Assembly: GCF_000647975.1 (NCBI RefSeq)
Contig: NZ_JFKE01000001.1
Span: 496,001 to 560,000, forward strand
Reading direction: 5' to 3'
Origin: Actibacterium mucosum KCTC 23349
Lineage (GTDB): Bacteria > Pseudomonadota > Alphaproteobacteria > Rhodobacterales > Rhodobacteraceae
DNA: 64,000 bases
Below, one piece after another: positions 59,375 to 64,000 of the stretch (the stretch's first letter is position 1; every line of letters starts with the position of its first letter). The position numbers and the translations under genes are program-made. Under the pieces are notes generated by a model that was not told the origin of the DNA, ran no database searches, and was given only the letters and a program-made list of their open reading frames with translations.

Positions 59375-60432
59375 TCGCGGTAGTGTTCGCAGTGCCCTTG
59401 TGGGCCGAACCGATACGCATCGCTACCTACAACACCGAATTGTCGCGTCGTGGCCCCGGTCAGCTTCTGGGTGATATCCTTGCGGGAAAGGATGAGCAGG
59501 TCACAGCCGTGGTCGAGGTCATTGCGTTAAACGCGCCCGATATCATTGTGCTGCAGGGCATCGACTGGGACGCGCAGAATGCGGCCCTGGCGGCTCTGGG
59601 CCGACGGGTCGCAGAACAAGGCCATCTGATGCCGCATCTATATGCATCACAACCCAACTCAGGGCTACGGACGGGACTTGACCATGACGGCGACGGGCGG
59701 AACACCGCGTGGCGTGACGCACAGGGTTTCGGGCGGTTCACCGGCGAAGGCGGCATGGCGGTCATGTCGCGATTTCCGATCTTGGGCGCGCGCGATTTCA
59801 CGTCGATGCTGTGGCAAGACTTGCCCGACGCCGATTTGCCCCGTCTAGACGGCGCACTTTTCCCGAACGCCGAGATTTTCGATGTTCAGCGCCTGTCTTC
59901 GGTTGCGCATTGGGATGTGACCATTCAAGCCCCCGACGGCCCACTGAACCTGCTGACCTGGCACGCGACACCCCCGGTCTTTGACGGCCCCGAGGATCGC
60001 AATGGCAGGCGCAACGCGGACGAAATGCGGTTTTGGGCGCACTATCTGAACGGTGAACTGGCGGTCTCGCCGCCTGCCGGCCCTGTTGTGGTTCTGGGAG
60101 ACGCGAACCTTGATCCGGCGGACGGGGACGGCCTGCGAGATACGTTGCGTGTTTTGCTGGAGCACCCGCGCCTGCAACATACTGTGCCGCGCAGTGATGG
60201 GGGCGTGGCTGCTGCCAACCCTGATCACACCGGCGACCCCGCATTGGATACCGCAGATTGGCCCGAGGATGGCCCGGGCAATCTGCGTGTCAGTTATATA
60301 TTACCCTCGACCGGTTTTCGGGTTTTGAACAGCGGTGTTTTTTGGCCCGCCGCGGATCAGTACGGCGCCGATCTGGTGGCCGCGGCCTCACGCCACCGCC
60401 TTGTCTGGGTTGATCTGGAACTGAAGCGCTGA
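59239..60432 (+). CDS. Endonuclease/exonuclease/phosphatase-family secreted protein
   Basis: A secreted DNase-I-like fold protein of up to 397 residues. The mature part begins near AEPIRIATYNTELSRRGPG. NxE-type and catalytic blocks are seen in IIVLQGIDWDAQ, VMSRFPIL, TWHATPP and VLGDANLDP, and in the final SRHRLVWVDL. This is the pattern of EEP proteins related to phytase-operon or extracellular nuclease-like enzymes. The hydrophobic signal core (GFAAGLIAVVFAVPLWA) has no ATG, GTG or TTG just before it. The start must therefore be upstream at ATG 59239 or 59254, overlapping the previous gene by 120-136 bases with a long arginine-rich lead. The start is therefore uncertain. Confidence 0.75.
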   Translation: MDNHRMGPVTSQPVHARRGNPADCDVNRRAAPPRRSRGRGFAAGLIAVVFAVPLWAEPIRIATYNTELSRRGPGQLLGDILAGKDEQVTAVVEVIALNAPDIIVLQGIDWDAQNAALAALGRRVAEQGHLMPHLYASQPNSGLRTGLDHDGDGRNTAWRDAQGFGRFTGEGGMAVMSRFPILGARDFTSMLWQDLPDADLPRLDGALFPNAEIFDVQRLSSVAHWDVTIQAPDGPLNLLTWHATPPVFDGPEDRNGRRNADEMRFWAHYLNGELAVSPPAGPVVVLGDANLDPADGDGLRDTLRVLLEHPRLQHTVPRSDGGVAAANPDHTGDPALDTADWPEDGPGNLRVSYILPSTGFRVLNSGVFWPAADQYGADLVAAASRHRLVWVDLELKR

Positions 60433-61290
60433 AGCCAGTGCGTGTTCCAGCGGCGTGTGCCTGAAATCTGGCAGCAAGGCGTCGAACCGCGTGGCGTCCA
60501 AATGGTGCGGTTTGGACCAGAGGTATCGCATCTCGACCAAGTGCTTGGCCATCTTCCAGAAGGGCCGGGCGATCTGGAGTGGGGTCCAGGACATCGGGCT
60601 AGCCTTGATTGGTGTTCCCATCACCTGTGCAACGGCCTTGGTCAGCTCTTCACCCGTCAGCGTATAGCCGGGAAAAGGCACATCTTCGAACCGGTTCAGA
60701 TCGTCGCGCATTTCGGCCAGTTTTACAGCAGCACGCGCCATGTCGGGCAAATAGGCCCAGGCATGCGGGCGGTCGGTCGGGCCGGGATAGGTGAGTTTGC
60801 CCTTGGCCAAAGGCTTGGCCATGATCATGTCAAACCAGTTACCAGAGGCTTGGGTATCCAGAAAATCGCCGCCGCGCAGGATGATCGTGCGGACATTAGA
60901 GTTGCGATACGCGGCCTCCATCTCAACCCGCAACCGGCCCAGTGGATTGGTCGCGGCGTGGGGTGTTTGAGGGCCAAATGCCTCGGGCGCTTCGGTGCCA
61001 AAGACATAGACATTGCCGGGAACAATCACCGTGGCACCTGTGGCCTCGGCCACTTCGATCACCTGCCGGGTTTGCAGTGGCAGCACGGTGGCCCAGTCGG
61101 CATAGGGCGCGTTCCATGCATTCACGATAACCTGTGCGCCCCAGGCGGCGTCCCACAGATTGTCGGTGGCGCGATCAAATTGGCGCACGATCCAGCCGGC
61201 GGTTTCGAAGGCTTCGGTGGCATTGCGGCCAAACCGGCCGTTACCGCCAAGGATAAGAACAGTTGGTGTCATCTTCTGGCTCCATTCCAT
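60388..61290 (-). CDS. NAD-dependent epimerase/dehydratase-like protein
   Basis: Rossmann-fold protein of 300 residues. The nucleotide loop ILGGNGRFGRNATEAF is at 12-27. The later PGNVYVFG segment near residue 92 takes the place of the usual YxxxK region, and the catalytic tyrosine-lysine pair is not evident. It is thus an atypical SDR of the NmrA/epimerase kind. ATG 61272 (MTPTVLILGG) is an alternative start. It is divergent from a LysR gene, which may regulate it, and its 3' end overlaps the EEP gene by 45 bases. Confidence 0.78.
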   Translation of the reverse strand: MEWSQKMTPTVLILGGNGRFGRNATEAFETAGWIVRQFDRATDNLWDAAWGAQVIVNAWNAPYADWATVLPLQTRQVIEVAEATGATVIVPGNVYVFGTEAPEAFGPQTPHAATNPLGRLRVEMEAAYRNSNVRTIILRGGDFLDTQASGNWFDMIMAKPLAKGKLTYPGPTDRPHAWAYLPDMARAAVKLAEMRDDLNRFEDVPFPGYTLTGEELTKAVAQVMGTPIKASPMSWTPLQIARPFWKMAKHLVEMRYLWSKPHHLDATRFDALLPDFRHTPLEHALASALQFQINPDKAVA

Positions 61291-61368
61291 GCTGCGTTGA
61301 GCTTAACATGACCTCTTCAACAGAGTTTCGGAATTGCCTGAATCCGTTGCTGTGCTATTCATAAATGT

Positions 61369-62265
61369 ATGGCAAACCCATTGATGAATATGGACTGGGC
61401 GCTGGTGCAGTCTTTCCTTGCCGTGGCCGAAACCGGGTCGCTGTCGGCGGCTGCGCGCTTGCTGGGGGCCAGCCAGCCGACGCTGGGCCGGCAGGTCAAG
61501 GCGTTAGAGGACGCATTGGGGGTGGAGCTTTTTCACCGTCAACCCAAGGGTCTTATCCTGACGGATGTGGGCGCGGCCCTGATGCCCGCCGCGCAGGCTA
61601 TGCGACAGGCCGCTGGCCAGATTGCCCTGACGGCGGCCGGCCGGTCCGAGGAACTGCGCGGTGTGGTGCGGCTGACCGCCAGTGTCTTTGTCGCCCATCA
61701 CATCCTGCCGCCTGTTATGGCCCAGATCATGGATCGCCACCCTGAGATCGAGCTGGAACTTGTGCCCTCGGACACGTCCGAAAACCTTTTGTTCCGCGAG
61801 GCCGATATCGCCCTGCGCATGTACCGGCCCACGCAACTGGATGTGGTCACCAAGCACCTGGGCGACGCCAAGCTGGGTGTCTTTGCCGCGGAAAGCTATC
61901 TGGCCCGGCATCCGGCGCCGCAAACGCCCGAGGATATGTTGAAACACCGTCTGATCGGCTATGATCGGGACGAGGATATCATCCACGGTTTCGCACAGTT
62001 TGGCCTGACGCTGGACAAGCACGCCTTCGCCATCCGCTGCGACCAGAATACCGTGTACTGGGAACTGGTCCGGGCCGGGTGCGGTATTGGCTTTGGCCAG
62101 TTGCGTATCGGATTGCACGATCCCGCCGTCCGGCAGGTGTTGTCCGAAATGGACCTGCCGGTGCTGCCGGTGTGGCTGACCGCCCATGAAAGCATGCGCC
62201 AGACACCGCGTATCCGGCGCGTCTGGGACATGCTGGCCGAGGGTATGGCGGCGCATCTGCCTTGA
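61369..62265 (+). CDS. LysR-family transcriptional regulator
   Basis: A 298-residue regulator. The N-terminal winged HTH is MDWALVQSFLAVAETGSLSAAARLLGASQPTLGRQVKALE in parts (8-48). The effector-binding domain (95-295) follows. ATGs at 61384 and 61390 are alternative starts. The 78-base gap to the divergent epimerase-like gene is the usual setting for LysR self-control and target control. The inducer is unknown. Confidence 0.92.
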   Translation: MANPLMNMDWALVQSFLAVAETGSLSAAARLLGASQPTLGRQVKALEDALGVELFHRQPKGLILTDVGAALMPAAQAMRQAAGQIALTAAGRSEELRGVVRLTASVFVAHHILPPVMAQIMDRHPEIELELVPSDTSENLLFREADIALRMYRPTQLDVVTKHLGDAKLGVFAAESYLARHPAPQTPEDMLKHRLIGYDRDEDIIHGFAQFGLTLDKHAFAIRCDQNTVYWELVRAGCGIGFGQLRIGLHDPAVRQVLSEMDLPVLPVWLTAHESMRQTPRIRRVWDMLAEGMAAHLP

Positions 62266-62322
62266 CCCTGCCGGGCCTTGGCGATAGGCGAAGGCAACGC
62301 AAATTTCGCAAGGAACACGCTC

Positions 62323-63426
62323 ATGTCGAACCCTTCTATCCTGATCCTGCCCGGCGACGGTATTGGCCCCGAAGTGATGGCCGAAGTGCGCAAGATCATC
62401 GATTGGTTCGGCGCCAAGCGCGGCTTGCAGTTCGACGTGTCCGAAGATCTGGTGGGTGGTGCGGCCTATGACGTGCACGGGGTGCCTTTGGCGGATGCCA
62501 CGATGGACAAGGCGCAAGAAGTTGACGCGGTGCTGCTGGGCGCCGTGGGTGGCCCGGCATATGACAACCTGGATTTCAGCGTAAAGCCCGAACGCGGTCT
62601 GCTGCGCCTGCGCAAAGAAATGGACCTGTTCGCCAATCTGCGCCCCGCGCAATGCTTTGACGCGCTGGCCGATTTCTCGTCGCTGAAAACCGATGTGGTG
62701 GCGGGTCTGGACATCATGATCGTGCGCGAGCTGACGGCCGGCGTGTATTTCGGCGAACCCCGCGGCATTTTCGAGGAAGGCAACGAGCGCGTTGGCATCA
62801 ACACCCAGCGCTATACCGAATCCGAGATCGAACGCGGCGCCCGCGCGGCCTTCGAACTGGCCATGCGGCGCAACAAAAAGCTGTGCTCGATGGAAAAGGC
62901 CAACGTGATGGAATCGGGCATCCTGTGGCGTGACGTGGTGACCGAAGTTGCCAAGGATTACCCCGAGGTCGAGCTGAGCCATATGTATGCCGACAATGGC
63001 GCCATGCAGCTGGTGCGCGCGCCCAAGCAGTTCGACGTGATCTATACCGACAACCTGTTTGGCGACATCCTGTCGGATTGTGCCGCGATGCTGACCGGGT
63101 CGCTGGGCATGCTGCCCTCGGCGTCGCTGGGCGCGCCGATGGCCAATGGCCGGCCCAAGGCGATGTACGAACCGGTGCACGGCTCGGCCCCCGACATCTC
63201 GGGGCAGGGCAAGGCCAACCCGTCGGCTTGTATCCTGAGCTTTGCCATGGCGCTGCGGTATTCGTTTGATCAAGGGGTCGAGGCGGATCGTCTGGAGGCC
63301 GCGGTTGAACAGGTGCTGGCCGATGGCGTGCGCACCGCCGACCTGATGCAGGCCGATGGCGGCACCCCGGTATCGACTGCTGAAATGGGCGACGCGGTGA
63401 TCGCGGCGCTTGACGCCAGCCTGTAA
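62323..63426 (+). CDS. leuB: 3-isopropylmalate dehydrogenase
   Basis: Oxidative decarboxylation step of leucine synthesis. It has 367 residues. The start block [12 protein letters not shown] is near residue 7. The substrate arginines and tyrosine are in [16 protein letters not shown] and ELTAGVYFG. The metal aspartates are in [11 protein letters not shown] near 245, and NAD contacts in [10 protein letters not shown] near 285. The start is ATG 62323 with AAGGA 8 bases upstream. It lies 4 kb from leuCD with its own leader. Confidence 0.96.
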   Translation: MSNPSILILPGDGIGPEVMAEVRKIIDWFGAKRGLQFDVSEDLVGGAAYDVHGVPLADATMDKAQEVDAVLLGAVGGPAYDNLDFSVKPERGLLRLRKEMDLFANLRPAQCFDALADFSSLKTDVVAGLDIMIVRELTAGVYFGEPRGIFEEGNERVGINTQRYTESEIERGARAAFELAMRRNKKLCSMEKANVMESGILWRDVVTEVAKDYPEVELSHMYADNGAMQLVRAPKQFDVIYTDNLFGDILSDCAAMLTGSLGMLPSASLGAPMANGRPKAMYEPVHGSAPDISGQGKANPSACILSFAMALRYSFDQGVEADRLEAAVEQVLADGVRTADLMQADGGTPVSTAEMGDAVIAALDASL

Positions 63427-63498
63427 CAGGCGTTGAAGTCGTCCTAAAGATGTTGCGATGGCGCCATGTACGCCATCGCCACCGAGAGGACGATCACC

Positions 63499-64000
63499 AT
63501 GAACCTGAAAGCTGCCGCGATTGCGCTGTTGGCCTTTGCCTTGTTTTCCACCCATGACGTGGTGGTGAAATTTCTTGGCGGCAGCTACTCCCCTATTCAG
63601 ACGCTGTTCTTTGTCAGCCTGTTCTCGTTCCCGCTGACCACGATGATGCTGGTGCGCGACCCTACACCGGGCAACCTGCGGCCCGTGCATCCGGGGTGGA
63701 TTGCCATTCGGTCGATCACCATGCCCTTTGGTGCCGTTGGCGCGTTTTATGCCTTTGCCACGCTTCCGTTGGCGCAAGTCTATGCCATCATTTTCGCGAC
63801 GCCGCTGCTTATCACTGTCTTGTCCATCCCGATGCTGGGAGAGAAGGTGGGGATCCACCGCGCCGCAGCGGTTGTGGTTGGCCTTGCAGGCGTCCTGATC
63901 GTTATTCGTCCGGGTGCCGAACCGATGCAGCTGGGCCATTTGGCGGCCTTGACGACGGTTCTGGCGGCCAGCCTGCAATCGATCATCTCGCGCAAAATCG
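63499..64000 (+). CDS. DMT-superfamily (EamA) permease, N-terminal part
   Basis: The frame runs off the right edge after 167 residues. About five hydrophobic helices are visible. The EamA-type start is KAAAIALLAFALFSTHDVVVKFLGG, in parts, followed by the turn LPLAQVYAIIFATPLLITVL and GEKVGIHRAAAVVVGLAGVLIV at the first repeat's end. ATG 63499 has GAGAGGA 8 bases upstream, and an in-frame ATG at 63466 is less likely. The exported metabolite is unknown. Confidence 0.88.
   Translation, partial: MNLKAAAIALLAFALFSTHDVVVKFLGGSYSPIQTLFFVSLFSFPLTTMMLVRDPTPGNLRPVHPGWIAIRSITMPFGAVGAFYAFATLPLAQVYAIIFATPLLITVLSIPMLGEKVGIHRAAAVVVGLAGVLIVIRPGAEPMQLGHLAALTTVLAASLQSIISRKI

Noticed and set aside
61504-63978. 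Very long open frame on the minus strand across the LysR gene, leuB and the permease
   Set aside because: It lies antisense to three well-supported genes, has no family-like motif and has the His/Gln/Arg-rich composition typical of reverse-frame shadows in high-GC DNA.
1-64000. tRNA, rRNA, CRISPR arrays, insertion sequences
   Set aside because: Intergenic gaps were read through. No cloverleaf with a T-loop GTTCRA pattern, no spaced direct-repeat array and no transposase motif were found.

Overview
The window is high-GC DNA with tightly packed genes. It looks like a chromosomal segment of a Rhodobacterales (Roseobacter-group) alphaproteobacterium. Support for this comes from the gene families: an IalB-like secreted protein, a class 3 Rhizobium-type asparaginase, Hint-domain 'choice-of-anchor L' secreted proteins, and an rsfS-rlmH-gpmI-envC-ctpA-rppH operon. 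The genus is not assigned. No tRNA, rRNA, CRISPR array, transposase or integrase gene was found.

Layout. 1-5.1 kb: 3' part of a phosphohexomutase, arfB, a tiny autonomous transcription unit (about 1350-1566) with a 20-codon ORF, a queuosine-precursor transporter, mepA, an MFS transporter and a thioesterase. 5.3-10.2 kb: yggT, recQ and a double-receiver hybrid histidine kinase. 10.3-19 kb: an alpha-2-macroglobulin with thioester and Apple domain, coupled to pbpC, then a thiolase. 19-24 kb: serine biosynthesis (serC-serA divergent from serB) with two candidate structured leader RNAs. 24-30 kb: an ArsR/SRPBCC/YCII mini-operon, asparaginase, IalB, rlmN, a ribbon-helix-helix-like protein, a LOG-family protein and dapD. 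30-36 kb: three Hint-domain proteins and a glutamate-receptor-like channel, lying between dapD and dapE. 36-41 kb: dapE, rnr and a lytic transglycosylase. 41.2-43.5 kb: an AT-richer segment with a lone OLD-family nuclease, followed by dnaE2 lacking its C-terminal domain. 46.5-52.4 kb: the rppH-ctpA-envC-gpmI-rlmH-rsfS operon, read leftward. 52.5-55.2 kb: a lipoprotein, DUF2975 plus a Cro-type regulator, and an MscS channel. 55.4-63.4 kb: leucine biosynthesis (leuC, a glycosyltransferase-like gene, leuD, later leuB) with a membrane protein, an exo/endonuclease-phosphatase-family protein, a Rossmann-fold protein and a LysR regulator. A DMT-family permease runs off the right end.

The genes fall into several functional groups: amino-acid synthesis (ser, dap, leu), peptidoglycan remodelling (mepA, pbpC, the transglycosylase, envC, ctpA), RNA and ribosome maintenance (arfB, rlmN, rnr, rlmH, rsfS, rppH) and DNA repair (recQ, dnaE2).

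The observations most worth following are: (1) the short structured transcript at 1350-1566, whose ribosome-binding site matches 12 consecutive bases of the 16S rRNA tail; (2) a compact four-way-junction RNA candidate in front of serA; (3) the Hint/channel cassette; (4) the OLD-nuclease segment abutting a shortened dnaE2; and (5) several self-operator-like palindromes beside small regulators.
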